In this document: in pieces, positions 31,953 through 41,098 of the stretch
Position numbering within the stretch: position 1 is the first letter of the stretch
How the letters are laid out: every line of letters begins with the position of its first letter
Origin: Methanobacteriota archaeon
GTDB lineage: Archaea > Thermoplasmatota > Poseidoniia > Poseidoniales > Thalassarchaeaceae
DNA: 56,688 nucleotides
Direction: 5' to 3'
Assembly (NCBI GenBank): GCA_011523055.1
Contig: WTHQ01000020.1
Location: 23,426-80,113 of the forward strand
Notes under the pieces: generated by a model
The model's database searches: none
Told to the model about the DNA's origin: nothing
The model's input: the letters and a program-made list of their open reading frames with translations, nothing else
Program-made: the position numbers and the translations under genes

Positions 31953-32687
31953 ATGGATCTGAGCATAATGATACTAGTCGCCGCATCGGCATTCTTGGCT
32001 GCAGCATTGACTGTTCCAGCTGGCTTTGGCCTCTCCACCATACTGACGCCAATAGTTCTCCTTGTCCTACCTCCACATGAAGCAGTCGCTGTAGTGGCAC
32101 TGGTACATGCCGCCCACAATGGGGCAAAGACCATCTCAATGTGGGAGAGCATCGAATTCTCAGCGTTGAAGAGGTATGGGGCATGGCTAATTGTTGGTTC
32201 AGTGATCGGAGCCTCGTTGCAGGGCCTGGTTCCCCAAAAACCAATGCTGGGATTGATGGGGGCCTTCCTCGTGTGTCTTCCCATTCTCGCCCTCTCAGAG
32301 TCATGGACCGGGTACAGAATTCCTGAGGCGAATGACCGGTTGGGTGGATTCGGATCGGGTTTCATGGGGGGCCTATCTGGGCACCAAGGAGCAATCCGCG
32401 CCATGTTCTTATCACGGCGTTTACCTAACAAACTGAATTACGCTGCAACCGCAAGTATCCTCGCATTGTGCGTTGACCTAACAAGAATTCCAGTCTACCT
32501 CCTGTATCGTCCTGACGCGATCACCGGCGAATTGGCAATTTCCTTGGCACTGGTAATTTCAGCCGTATCAGGGGTGCGATTGGGGAAGATTTGGCTTAAA
32601 TCTCTCGAATCTGATCTCATTCAAAAATTTGTAACGTCTGGGATAGTGCTTAGTGGAGTCTATTACATTCATGCCGCCATGTCCTGA
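31953..32687 (+). CDS. TauE/SafE (TSUP) family transporter
   Basis: 244 residues from ATG 31953, which has AGGAGGGG ten nt upstream as a ribosome binding site. Hydrophobic throughout with about seven or eight TM helices in two repeats. Family marks: the N-terminal VPAGFGLSTILTPIVLL repeat motif and the matching GFGSGFMGGLSGHQGAIRAMF in the second half. Members move sulfite, sulfonates or other small anions across the membrane; the substrate here cannot be told. It follows the BNR lipoprotein by 26 nt and may be cotranscribed. Confidence 0.8.
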   Translation: MDLSIMILVAASAFLAAALTVPAGFGLSTILTPIVLLVLPPHEAVAVVALVHAAHNGAKTISMWESIEFSALKRYGAWLIVGSVIGASLQGLVPQKPMLGLMGAFLVCLPILALSESWTGYRIPEANDRLGGFGSGFMGGLSGHQGAIRAMFLSRRLPNKLNYAATASILALCVDLTRIPVYLLYRPDAITGELAISLALVISAVSGVRLGKIWLKSLESDLIQKFVTSGIVLSGVYYIHAAMS

Positions 32688-32730
32688 TCCTCCAATTTTT
32701 CCTCCCTTCAGTTAGCGGATGACTGCTCCA

Positions 32731-32740
32731 TACTAAATAC
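32731..32740 (+). promoter_or_regulatory. putative TATA box for the DEAD-box helicase
   Basis: TACTAAATAC centred 23 nt upstream of ATG 32759, in the 71-nt gap after the TSUP gene. The spacing fits leaderless initiation. The GGAAGG directly before the ATG is too close to act as a Shine-Dalgarno. Confidence 0.4.
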
Positions 32741-32758
32741 GAGTGAGGGCGCGGAAGG

Positions 32759-34090
32759 ATGAGGAATAGGTTGGTTCGATTTACAGACATAGGGATCGAA
32801 CCTCGTTTGGTCAAGGCACTTCGAAGAGAGGGCATAAAGGAACCCTTTGAAGTTCAAATGGAAGCGATACCTGATTCCCTGTTAGGAAGAGACGTTTGTT
32901 GCAGGGCCCCAACGGGATCAGGGAAAACACTGGCCTTTGGTTTACCGTTGTTATCAAGGACTGCCGCTGCGAAGCCAAAGCGGCCAACTTCATTGATTCT
33001 GACGCCCACCAGAGAGCTCGCGGAGCAAATCAGAGTCGTTCTAGGCCCCTTGGCCAAGTCATTGGGGCACAGGATCATGTCAATCTACGGCGGAACCCCC
33101 TACAAAGGCCAAATTAACAAGTTGGCCAGTGGAGTTGAGATAATTGTAGCTTGCCCAGGGAGGCTCCTAGATCTGATAAATAGGAAGGCACTATCCCTAG
33201 GCGCCATTGACATTGTCGTCCTTGATGAAGCAGACAGAATGGCCGATATGGGGTTCATGGACCCAGTGTGTGACATACTAGACAGATGCAATCGGAGCCG
33301 CCAGACGATTTTGTTCAGTGCCACACTTGATGACGAAGTGGCTGATTTGGTAGAGTCCTACCAAAGCGATCCTGTTGTCATAGAAGTTGGTCCAAAGGAG
33401 GTTAGTATGGACTCAATGGAACACATCTTCTGGAAGGTGGACTCCAGCAACAAACTAGTCCTTTCGGAATACATCTCACAGAACTTCAGCCCCTCCATAA
33501 TATTCTGCAAGACCCGTGCAGGATCCAACAGACTCGGAAAGCAGCTTACCGATTTGGGAGCATCAGTGGCCGTTCTTCATGGAGGAATGAATCAAAAACA
33601 AAGGGACAGGTCAATGAGGAAATTCAGCGCTCAAAACGTACGGACCCTCATCGCTACCGATGTCGCTTCTAGAGGAATAGACATCCAAGGCGTCAACTGC
33701 GTCCTTCATTTCGACCCACCGGAGAATGGGAAGGCGTACAAACACAGAAGCGGAAGAACTGCAAGGGCTGGGAAGAAAGGAATTGTGGTGTCCTTGGTGC
33801 AAAGGTCACAAATGCGGTACTACAAGAGGATACAGAAGCAAGTTGGGATCTCAAGCGAGATTACAGAGCCAAGACCCGAGCTACTAGACTTTGAAATTGG
33901 GCAGGTCGACCCCCGAGAGGGTGGCGTTGGGGGTTCAGCAAAAAATCGTCGTCGGAAAAAGAAGAATGACCATGGGACCAGGAAGGAGGGACGGGATCCC
34001 GGGAACAAAAAAAGGATCAAGAAAAAGAATGGGGGGCGCCATCGGCAAAGGGGCGCCAAGCCCAAGCAGAAGAGGCGTAGAAGGACGTGA
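32759..34090 (+). CDS. DEAD-box RNA helicase with basic C-terminal tail
   Basis: ATP-dependent RNA unwinding for ribosome assembly or RNA turnover. All motifs are present: Q motif PFEVQMEAIP, I APTGSGKT, Ia PTRELAEQ, II VLDEADRM, III FSATL, and VI HRSGRTARAG. A two-domain core of about 370 residues is followed by a tail of roughly 60 residues made almost entirely of Lys, Arg and Gly, probably for nonspecific RNA binding. At 443 residues the size is normal. It stands alone behind its own promoter; a 63-residue hypothetical gene follows. Confidence 0.93.
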   Translation: MRNRLVRFTDIGIEPRLVKALRREGIKEPFEVQMEAIPDSLLGRDVCCRAPTGSGKTLAFGLPLLSRTAAAKPKRPTSLILTPTRELAEQIRVVLGPLAKSLGHRIMSIYGGTPYKGQINKLASGVEIIVACPGRLLDLINRKALSLGAIDIVVLDEADRMADMGFMDPVCDILDRCNRSRQTILFSATLDDEVADLVESYQSDPVVIEVGPKEVSMDSMEHIFWKVDSSNKLVLSEYISQNFSPSIIFCKTRAGSNRLGKQLTDLGASVAVLHGGMNQKQRDRSMRKFSAQNVRTLIATDVASRGIDIQGVNCVLHFDPPENGKAYKHRSGRTARAGKKGIVVSLVQRSQMRYYKRIQKQVGISSEITEPRPELLDFEIGQVDPREGGVGGSAKNRRRKKKNDHGTRKEGRDPGNKKRIKKKNGGRHRQRGAKPKQKRRRRT

Positions 34091-34144
34091 AAGGTTCTAC
34101 CCCAGATGGCAGAGATTAAATCCCCCTCGATTTGCGCTGTGCCC

Positions 34145-34336
34145 ATGTCAGACTGGATTAAAGTGGTCACCGAAGGCGGGATAACGAGGATCAAGATGAA
34201 GGCAATCTGTGCGTATCAGATCACTGAAGACATGAGTCAATTGTTGATCTACACCAAAGACAATTCATTGTTCCAGGTCACAAAGGATGCAAAGGCTAGC
34301 TTCGAATCACTGGACTCTCACTTCAAGATTGAATAA
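34145..34336 (+). CDS. small hypothetical protein
   Basis: 63 residues from ATG 34145 (MSDWIKVVTEGG). Alternating hydrophobic strands and charged turns (RIKMKAICAYQI, QLLIYTKDNSLFQV) suggest a small beta-rich fold. No TM segment or known motif. It is two bases from the convergent methyltransferase stop. Length and composition are compatible with a real gene, but I do not recognise it. Confidence 0.45.
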   Translation: MSDWIKVVTEGGITRIKMKAICAYQITEDMSQLLIYTKDNSLFQVTKDAKASFESLDSHFKIE

Positions 34337-34338
34337 TT

Positions 34339-34956
34339 CTAGTTCTTACTCCCAACAACAACCAACGTCCCTGACCAGTTTTCTCTGACCTCCACCCTTG
34401 ATGATTCGACGTTTGTGAATCCTGCGTCCCACATCGAGGAGACCCAATCTTTCTCGGAAAGGGTTGCCAACTCCAGACCAAGGGATGATGGCCACGATAG
34501 GCTCGAAGGGTTCTCAGCATAGTGGTCTATGCCAAAAGCCAAACAACCCTTTGGCCCTAGCCAATCATCGTGGATCGTTTTCAGAAAGGAAAATGGGTCC
34601 TCTAAGTAGTACATGAACTCCATGCTTATTGCAAGGTCATAGGAATCAGCAGGGGCCCAATTCGGAAGTCCAGCAAGCACGTAATCTCCTTCCGGATTGG
34701 TTTTCCTTGCCTTGGCGATCATCTCATATGAGCCGTCCACGCCAGTGGATTTATTGCAGTCGGGGGCTTTTTGAAGCTCCCTGACCAACCATCCGTTCCC
34801 ACATCCAATGTCAATAGCAGAGAAGTTCTGAGGTAGCCTCGCTCGGACCATGTCAATTATACTCATTACGCTGGCGTAATGGCCTTTCTCCATCCCCTCG
34901 TCTCTTCCTGCCTTGGCCCATGCACTGAAAAGTTCCACTGCAGTGTATTTAGCCAT
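34339..34956 (-). CDS. class I SAM-dependent methyltransferase
   Basis: 205 residues. The SAM-binding motif I is AIDIGCGNGWLVRELQ, the acidic motif is STGVDGSYEMIAKA, and motif post-II is YDLAISMEFMYYLEDP, all in normal order. An N-terminal helix region (FSAWAKAGRDEGMEKGH) probably forms part of the substrate pocket. The substrate cannot be predicted. It is convergent with the small protein at 34145 and behind a short promoter region at its 5' side. Confidence 0.82.
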   Translation of the reverse strand: MAKYTAVELFSAWAKAGRDEGMEKGHYASVMSIIDMVRARLPQNFSAIDIGCGNGWLVRELQKAPDCNKSTGVDGSYEMIAKARKTNPEGDYVLAGLPNWAPADSYDLAISMEFMYYLEDPFSFLKTIHDDWLGPKGCLAFGIDHYAENPSSLSWPSSLGLELATLSEKDWVSSMWDAGFTNVESSRVEVRENWSGTLVVVGSKN

Positions 34957-35023
34957 ACTCTCTCGTGGAATTCAGAGTATTTGATTCATGCCTATCGATT
35001 CGGCCTGAGGGCTCTCACCAAAA

Positions 35024-35287
35024 TCACTCAACAGGCCCGATGGCAGATTGTTTGGCCATCTTCTTTTTCCTATTCTGCCGTTTTTTGTAGAGTGGGTAAA
35101 TCGGCCACTTGGCCAGTCCAGTCCACATCACCAAGAAGACAAAGCTCGTCGAGACGAACTTGTCGATTTCAGCGGACCAAGCAGTTTCTATCCACCCATA
35201 CTCAACGTAAGCGATCCTTGAGTGGTAAATTACCAGCATCAGACCAGCAGCTAGGTGGACATATCTCCATGTTTTGTTCCAATTCAT
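35024..35287 (-). CDS. small membrane protein
   Basis: 87 residues with two hydrophobic helices (YVHLAAGLMLVIYHS and FVSTSFVFLVMWTGLA) and a very basic C-terminal cytoplasmic stretch (LYKKRQNRKKKMAKQ). No enzyme motif; the family is not recognised. It lies alone between the methyltransferase and the CoA-transferase. Confidence 0.5.
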   Translation of the reverse strand: MNWNKTWRYVHLAAGLMLVIYHSRIAYVEYGWIETAWSAEIDKFVSTSFVFLVMWTGLAKWPIYPLYKKRQNRKKKMAKQSAIGPVE

Positions 35288-35341
35288 AGCGATGATTGTG
35301 CAACGATGATTTTTAAAATATCACAATGAGAAGTACTCCAA

Positions 35342-36421
35342 TCATTCCAATTGGAAGCTAGTCGTGGTATCGGACCTTGGTCTTGCGGGAGTTAGCGACA
35401 TGCCTCTCAGTGGATTTGCCAGAGTATCTACTCCATTGATTTTCCAAATCGCCCCCCTCGCCGCTGATTGATGGTCCCCGAGAGCCTGGCCAATTGTGTT
35501 CACGGGCGCAATGGGCAATCCGGACAATTTTTCTTCCCAGTGACTTCTTGTCCTCTGGATAAAAATGGCCGCCAGCCTGGACTCCAAATTCGATCTATCT
35601 TCGACTCTGCCGGCATTGTACTTCCAATTAGCGTTCTCCTCGATGTCGAGGGCAACGGAGGCTCGGTGCCACTGATGGTCGCTTCCCACCGCAAGTACGA
35701 ACCAGCCATCAGATGCTTCGAACGCCCTGTAGGGGACTAGGTTAGGGTGCCCACTTGCCATTGGCTTGGGGTCCCTGCCAGTTGCAATTCGGTTTTGTGC
35801 TTGGTTGACAAGGGCAGCAATAGCGCAATCCCAAAGGCTAATGTCTATTCTCTGGCCATTTCCCGTCCTCTCCCTGTGGTATAGTGCAGCCATTACTGCC
35901 GTGGTTGCTTGTAGTCCGGTCATTACGTCGATCCATGCAACACCGACCTTGACTGGTGGCCTACCTTCCTCCCCAGTTATCGACATCACGCCAGATCTGG
36001 CTTGTAGGGAAAGGTCATACCCTGGTTCTGAGCTTCTGGGGCCCGTTGCGCCGTATCCTGATATCGAGCATAGGATCTTGTCTTTTGGCAACTCTGGGAC
36101 GAGCCTGTCGAAAGTACCAGGGCGGAAGTTTTCGATTATTACGTCAGCTTGAGAAATCAATTTCAAGAGTTTGGAATTCTCTTCCTTAACATTCATCCTC
36201 AGGATTGTCTTCCCCCTGTTGCAGGATAGAAAGTACGCTGCAACCTCATTTCCCTCGAAATCTGTGGCGAAAGGGGGGCCCCATGTCCTCGTGTCATCAC
36301 CCCAAGGTGCCTCTATCTTCAGAACATCGGCTCCCATGTCTGCTAGGTTCTGGGCTGCATATGGCCCCGCGAGTACGCGAGATAAGTCCAACACCCTGAT
36401 TCCGGCGAGCGCCCCATCCAT
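35342..36421 (-). CDS. CaiB/BaiF family III CoA-transferase
   Basis: 359 residues. Moves CoA between carboxylic acids through an enzyme-bound anhydride. N-terminal GIRVLDLSRVLAGPYAAQNLADMG is the family signature, followed by ADVLKIEAPWGDDTR. The catalytic Asp is in PGYDLSLQARSG. The GNGQRIDISLWDCAIA segment and a C-terminal interlocking-dimer arm are also present. The donor and acceptor acids are unknown; relatives include alpha-methylacyl-CoA racemase, a possible alternative. It lies 31 nt after ileS on the same strand. Confidence 0.88.
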   Translation of the reverse strand: MDGALAGIRVLDLSRVLAGPYAAQNLADMGADVLKIEAPWGDDTRTWGPPFATDFEGNEVAAYFLSCNRGKTILRMNVKEENSKLLKLISQADVIIENFRPGTFDRLVPELPKDKILCSISGYGATGPRSSEPGYDLSLQARSGVMSITGEEGRPPVKVGVAWIDVMTGLQATTAVMAALYHRERTGNGQRIDISLWDCAIAALVNQAQNRIATGRDPKPMASGHPNLVPYRAFEASDGWFVLAVGSDHQWHRASVALDIEENANWKYNAGRVEDRSNLESRLAAIFIQRTRSHWEEKLSGLPIAPVNTIGQALGDHQSAARGAIWKINGVDTLANPLRGMSLTPARPRSDTTTSFQLE

Positions 36422-36452
36422 GCCCGTGACAGGCAGGGGCAGTGGTTCAATA

Positions 36453-39400
36453 CTATGTTTGGGAGACCGTGAATCCGATAGTTGCCCCGTCTACCAAGAA
36501 GTGGAGTTCGGTAGAGTTCAGATCCCCTGTCTTCTTTCCAGAAATGGCCCTTGTCTCATTGAGTATGTGGTTCCAATCCTCCTCGGCAAGCTGAGGGGAC
36601 TCTGGTCCGAGGGCGACTACGAGGGCGATCTCGGCTTCTATCCTCAGGTCCATCTCCTTCCTTTTCGCCTGGATCCTTCGGATGATGTCCCGCGCTAGGC
36701 CTTTAGACAGAAGGTCGTCATCCAATGACATATCGAGCACCAGGGTGACGTTCCCCTGATCTGCTTCGATCGTCGCGGCTGCATAGCCCTCCTTCTCGAC
36801 CCTCTGTATCTCAACATCCTCCATGGTTATGGGATACCCACCAAGAAATGCGATGCCTGCATCTATCTCTAGAAGCAACGACTCTGGGTCGACATCAGCA
36901 AGTTCCTTGAGCACACCTGGTAGATCAGTAGTACATTTCTTTCCAAGACTCCTTCTGTTTGGTTTGAGCTCTATTTTCTGGAATCGTTCAAGATCGCTCT
37001 CCAACTCTAGCGACCCTACGTTCAGTTCCTCCGATAGTATCTCCGAGAGGTCGCCTACACCCGATCCTCCAACGATCCAACCTCTCTTGCATGGCAAGCG
37101 CTGTCTTCTGGATGACTCGACCCTGATTCTACGTCCTGCCTCAGCGAGGTTCCTTGCCAACTTCATCCTTGATTCCAGATCAATGTCCCTCGGAGGGAGG
37201 TCGGGCTCAATCAAATCAGAGCCACATGGCCAGTCTGCCAGGTGGACAGAGGAGCCAAACAGATCTCGGTGGATTTTGTCTGGCATAAAGGGGGAAATTG
37301 GAGCCATTAGTTTGCAGATTATGGCCAGGACCTCGCGCAAGGTATGATGGCATGCAGCCTTGTCATCACTTTCGGCTTCGTCCCAAAGCCTCCTCCTGGA
37401 CCTGCGAACATACCAGTTCGAGACGTCATCCACTACGAATCGCTCAATCTCCCTCCCCGCTTTGTGGAAATCCCATTGTTTGAACAGTGTTGAGACTTTC
37501 TCGGCGGTCGCACTTGCCTGTGAGAGTATCCATCTGTCCAAAGATGGCCTGAGAGAGGCCTCTGGAGATTTTTTAGCTCCTTTGAATGAGTCTAGTGCGG
37601 CGTAATCAGCATGGAACCTGTAAATGTTCCAGAGTGTTAGAAACATCCTGGCATAGGACTCCCTGACCCCATTTGGATCGAAATTAGTCGGTTGCCACGG
37701 GGAGCTTTGCGTGGTCATGTACCAGCGTATCGCATCTGCGCCCTCTAGGTTGAAGTGATCCCAGGGGTCGACAACGTTGCCTCTGGATTTGCTCATTTTC
37801 TTCCCGTTCTTGTCCAATATGTGGCCTAATGAGAGGCATCGATTGTATGTTGGCTTCTCGAAGACCGTTGTACCCACTGCCAGCAGAGAGTAGAACCAAC
37901 CCCTCGTCTGGTCTACCGCCTCGCAGATGTAGTCCACTGGGAAAGAGGAGGAGAATTTCTCTTCGTTCTCGAACGGGTAATGCCATTGGGCGAAGGGTGC
38001 GCAACCTGAGTCAAACCAGCAGTCCATGACATATGGCTCCCTCTCCATCTCTCCATCGCAGTTCGCCTGGGAGCAAACCAGCCTGACTTCGTCAACATAG
38101 GGTCTGTGAAGTTCTTTGGGCATCTTTGACTTTCCTGAGAGCATCGATTTCATTTCTTCGCGGCTTCCAACACAGTGCTCATGGCCACAGTCTTTGCAGA
38201 TCCACACAGGCAGTGGCGTGCCCCAGTATCGCTCTCTGCTGATGGCCCAATCCTTCAAGTTTGACAGCCATTCGCCCATTCTCCCGGTTCCGGTGGTAGG
38301 GGGGGCCCACTCAACAGAGTTATTATGCTGCAGAATATTTTCCTTGACTGCGGTCATGCGAACGAACCAACTGTCCATGGCATAGTAAAGTAAAGGATGG
38401 TCAGTCCTCCAACAATGAGGGTAGTCGTGGGTATAGACATGTTCCCGATACAGGTTCCCAGACTCCTCTAGGAGGCCCAAGATCACGTCATCGCAGTCCT
38501 TTACGTAGGCACCGTCAAGTTTCGGGTGTGTACCCTGAATGAAGCAGCCGTCCATGCCAACCGTGTGTTGCGCCGGGAATCCAGAGGCCATGCCCAAGTT
38601 GTAGTCGTCTTCACCATACATGACTGCTGTGTGGACGACCCCGGTCCCATCGGTTGTAGTGACGAAGTCCGCCGTGACTATGGACCAGGCTCCAGAGTGC
38701 CCTTCACTATCAATGGCGCCCGGGAATAGGGGGCTGTAACGTAGCCCTGCGAGGTCTTTCCCTTTGACTTCCTCCATGACCTCCACCTTGTGGCGGAGCA
38801 CATGCCCCATCAGGTCCTTTGCCAAAATCAGCTCATCGCCAACCTCAGCGAATCCTCGGCCCTCCCACTTTCCAGAGGGTGGTTCGACGATCTTGACCCT
38901 GACATAGTCAACGTCTGGTCCGACTGCAAGTCCCACGTTGCCCGGGAGTGTCCACGGGGTGGTCGTCCAAGCGAGTATGAATGCTGGGTCGCCTATGATG
39001 TCGAATTTGACGAACACTGCTGGCTCAGACACCTCCTTGTAGCCGAGAGCCACCTCATGGCTGGAGTATGATGTTCCAGTCTGGGGGCAGTATGGCAATA
39101 CCTTGTGTCCTCTGAAGAGTAGCCCCTTCTGGTGCATTTGCTTCAACGACCACCATGCTGATTCGATGTAATCGTCTTCCAGAGTGACGTATGGATTGTC
39201 CATGTCAACCCAAAAACCCATTCTCTCTGTCATCTCACGCCACGCCTGTTCGTAAGTCCACACGCTTTCTTTGCAGGCTTCGTTGAACTCCTTCATACCA
39301 TAGGCCTCTATCGCCTCATTGGACATTAGATCCAATTTTTTCTGAACCTCGATTTCGACAGGGAGGCCGTGAGTGTCCCACCCAGCTTTGCGTTCGACTA

Positions 39401-39635
39401 CATGGCCCTCCATGGTTTTCCATCGACACACCAAATCCTTGTACAATCTTGAGAGTACGTGGTGAATCCCTGGTTTGCCATTAGCCGTTGGTGGGCCCTC
39501 GAGGAATGTGAAGGGGGATCCAATGTCCCTACGGGCCTCTATCGAAGACTGGAATGTGTTCTCTTTCCCCCATAATTCTACAAGTTGGTTCTCGAGAGAA
39601 ACTGGATCCAGGCGCCCGCCTTGGTCTTTGCTCAT
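36453..39635 (-). CDS. ileS: isoleucyl-tRNA synthetase
   Basis: 1060 residues from ATG 39635; the frame extends 22 codons further with no family support. The signature region is EGPPTANGKPGIHHVLSRL, with a HIGH-site variant of the form GIHH seen in eukaryote-like IleRS, and KMSKSRGNVVDP is intact. The CP1 editing domain (TTTPWTLPGNVGLAVGP, DGTGVVHTA) is present. Zinc-binding CKDCGHEHC plus further Cys appears before the catalytic KMSKS end, and the C-terminal anticodon-binding and late domains are complete. This form is usually associated with low mupirocin sensitivity in bacteria; I only note the motif. A TATA-like box lies upstream. Confidence 0.95.
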   Translation of the reverse strand: MSKDQGGRLDPVSLENQLVELWGKENTFQSSIEARRDIGSPFTFLEGPPTANGKPGIHHVLSRLYKDLVCRWKTMEGHVVERKAGWDTHGLPVEIEVQKKLDLMSNEAIEAYGMKEFNEACKESVWTYEQAWREMTERMGFWVDMDNPYVTLEDDYIESAWWSLKQMHQKGLLFRGHKVLPYCPQTGTSYSSHEVALGYKEVSEPAVFVKFDIIGDPAFILAWTTTPWTLPGNVGLAVGPDVDYVRVKIVEPPSGKWEGRGFAEVGDELILAKDLMGHVLRHKVEVMEEVKGKDLAGLRYSPLFPGAIDSEGHSGAWSIVTADFVTTTDGTGVVHTAVMYGEDDYNLGMASGFPAQHTVGMDGCFIQGTHPKLDGAYVKDCDDVILGLLEESGNLYREHVYTHDYPHCWRTDHPLLYYAMDSWFVRMTAVKENILQHNNSVEWAPPTTGTGRMGEWLSNLKDWAISRERYWGTPLPVWICKDCGHEHCVGSREEMKSMLSGKSKMPKELHRPYVDEVRLVCSQANCDGEMEREPYVMDCWFDSGCAPFAQWHYPFENEEKFSSSFPVDYICEAVDQTRGWFYSLLAVGTTVFEKPTYNRCLSLGHILDKNGKKMSKSRGNVVDPWDHFNLEGADAIRWYMTTQSSPWQPTNFDPNGVRESYARMFLTLWNIYRFHADYAALDSFKGAKKSPEASLRPSLDRWILSQASATAEKVSTLFKQWDFHKAGREIERFVVDDVSNWYVRRSRRRLWDEAESDDKAACHHTLREVLAIICKLMAPISPFMPDKIHRDLFGSSVHLADWPCGSDLIEPDLPPRDIDLESRMKLARNLAEAGRRIRVESSRRQRLPCKRGWIVGGSGVGDLSEILSEELNVGSLELESDLERFQKIELKPNRRSLGKKCTTDLPGVLKELADVDPESLLLEIDAGIAFLGGYPITMEDVEIQRVEKEGYAAATIEADQGNVTLVLDMSLDDDLLSKGLARDIIRRIQAKRKEMDLRIEAEIALVVALGPESPQLAEEDWNHILNETRAISGKKTGDLNSTELHFLVDGATIGFTVSQT

Positions 39636-39650
39636 TGTCAACCCGACTCC

Positions 39651-39660
39651 GGTATTTGAT
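39651..39660 (-). promoter_or_regulatory. putative TATA box for ileS
   Basis: ATCAAATACC on the minus strand, centred about 21 nt upstream of the chosen ATG 39635. The spacing is slightly short of the usual 25-27 nt, so the assignment is modest; it does support ATG 39635 over the longer frame. Confidence 0.3.
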
Positions 39661-39744
39661 TTCAATGTCGCCCGGGCCACAGGGCGTCCAGTCACTAACA
39701 ATTGCTAGACAATAGTCCATTAGTCCCCATTCTCTGCGTCAACC

Positions 39745-40515
39745 ATGTCCGCAGACGGGAGCTTAGGGAGTGGCATTGCCGAGTGGATCAGGGAATATGC
39801 TGATTCAAGCGGAATCTCGACTTTGGTCGTAGGAGTTTCTGGAGGAGTGGATTCAGCAGTCACATCGACTCTCTGTGCAATGACCGGAATCAGGACCCTT
39901 GCCCTAAATCTCCCGATAAACCAAGACTCCGATCAGTTTGACCTTGCTAGAGCACACATCAGTTGGTTGGAATCAGGTTGGGATAACGTCGAGGGGGGTC
40001 TGATTGACATATCCTCAACTTTCGAAAAATTCGCAAACGACACAATGTCAGGATTCTCCGTCACCGACTTGGCACTCGCGAACGCGAAGGCCAGGCTGAG
40101 GATGACAACGTTGTACACAGTTTCCGCCTCAAACAACGGCATAGTTGTCGGAACTGGAAATAAGGTAGAGGACTTTGGAGTCGGATTTTACACCAAATAT
40201 GGAGACGGTGGGGTCGACATATCTCCGATAGCTGATCTGATGAAATCTGAGGTTTACGAACTTGCTCGTGAATTTGGGATTCTCGATGAGATTCTGAATT
40301 CACCTCCAACTGATGGGCTCTGGGAGGACGGGAGAACGGACGAAAATCAAATCGGGGCTACCTACGAGGAACTGGAGTGGGCCATGGAGAATTATCCTGA
40401 CAAAGGAAATGAGGGTTGGACACAAAGACAGTCTGAGGTCATGGAAATATTCACCAAACTCAATGCTCAAAACTCACACAAAATGAAGCCGATACCGATC
40501 TACAAGAATTCCTGA
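39745..40515 (+). CDS. nadE: NH3-dependent NAD+ synthetase
   Basis: 256 residues. Amidates nicotinic acid adenine dinucleotide to NAD using ammonia and ATP. The ATP-pyrophosphatase P-loop is VVGVSGGVDSAVTS; the NaAD/ATP site residues lie in VVGTGNKVEDFGVGFYTKYGDGGVD and in PTDGLWEDGRTDENQIGA. No nitrilase (glutaminase) domain is attached, so it uses free ammonia. It is divergent from ileS and starts at ATG 39745. Confidence 0.93.
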   Translation: MSADGSLGSGIAEWIREYADSSGISTLVVGVSGGVDSAVTSTLCAMTGIRTLALNLPINQDSDQFDLARAHISWLESGWDNVEGGLIDISSTFEKFANDTMSGFSVTDLALANAKARLRMTTLYTVSASNNGIVVGTGNKVEDFGVGFYTKYGDGGVDISPIADLMKSEVYELAREFGILDEILNSPPTDGLWEDGRTDENQIGATYEELEWAMENYPDKGNEGWTQRQSEVMEIFTKLNAQNSHKMKPIPIYKNS

Positions 40516-40568
40516 GTTTTTTCCACAGACTCAACGGTTATCAGTGCGGCCCCTGAGTTTCCAACAAG

Positions 40569-41096
40569 ATGGGCATAGAACACCGAAGGTTCGAATTGAT
40601 AAAGATCCATGATGGATTTGAGATTAGGAGATACTCCGATTCAATTCAAGCGATTGTCTCAATGCCGGAAAAAGGCAACGGTGGTGCATCTGAGTCATTC
40701 ATGAGGATTGCTGCTTACATTTTCGGCAGCAACGACCTTTCGATGAAGATCCCGATGACCTCACCAGTTCACCAGTGGAGCACAATGGGTAAATCCAGAA
40801 TGGCATTCATCATCCCTCGAGAATATCAGATCGAGGATTTGCCAATCCCGAATGACGATGGGATTGAACTTGCAGAAGTTCCAGGCGGTTATGCTGCCGT
40901 GCTTCGGTTCTCGGGATTCTCTGGCGCCAGAAAGACGAGTAAGCGCACACTGATGCTCAAGAAGCTGATTGCAGAAACTGGCTACAAGAAGGTCTCGGAC
41001 CCCATACTGGCCGTTTACGACAATCCTAGCACCACTCTGCCATTCCTCAGACGAAACGAGATCATCATACCAATCCAGTGGACACCAGAGGGCTGA
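40569..41096 (+). CDS. SOUL heme-binding family protein
   Basis: 175 residues with the SOUL/HEBP fold: the start FELIKIHDGFEIRRYSDS, the F-x-R-I-x-x-Y-I-F-G segment (FMRIAAYIFGSN), the KIPMTSPVHQ motif, and the C-terminal half repeating the strand-helix pattern (GGYAAVLRFSGF). SOUL proteins bind heme or related tetrapyrroles in eukaryotes; in prokaryotes the role is mostly unassigned. The lack of a signal peptide indicates a cytoplasmic location. The next gene begins 2 nt after its stop and is likely cotranscribed. Confidence 0.85.
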   Translation: MGIEHRRFELIKIHDGFEIRRYSDSIQAIVSMPEKGNGGASESFMRIAAYIFGSNDLSMKIPMTSPVHQWSTMGKSRMAFIIPREYQIEDLPIPNDDGIELAEVPGGYAAVLRFSGFSGARKTSKRTLMLKKLIAETGYKKVSDPILAVYDNPSTTLPFLRRNEIIIPIQWTPEG

Positions 41097-41098
41097 AT

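Noticed and set aside
37684-38098. Antisense ORFs inside ileS
   Set aside because: IleRS motifs continue unbroken through this region in the main frame.
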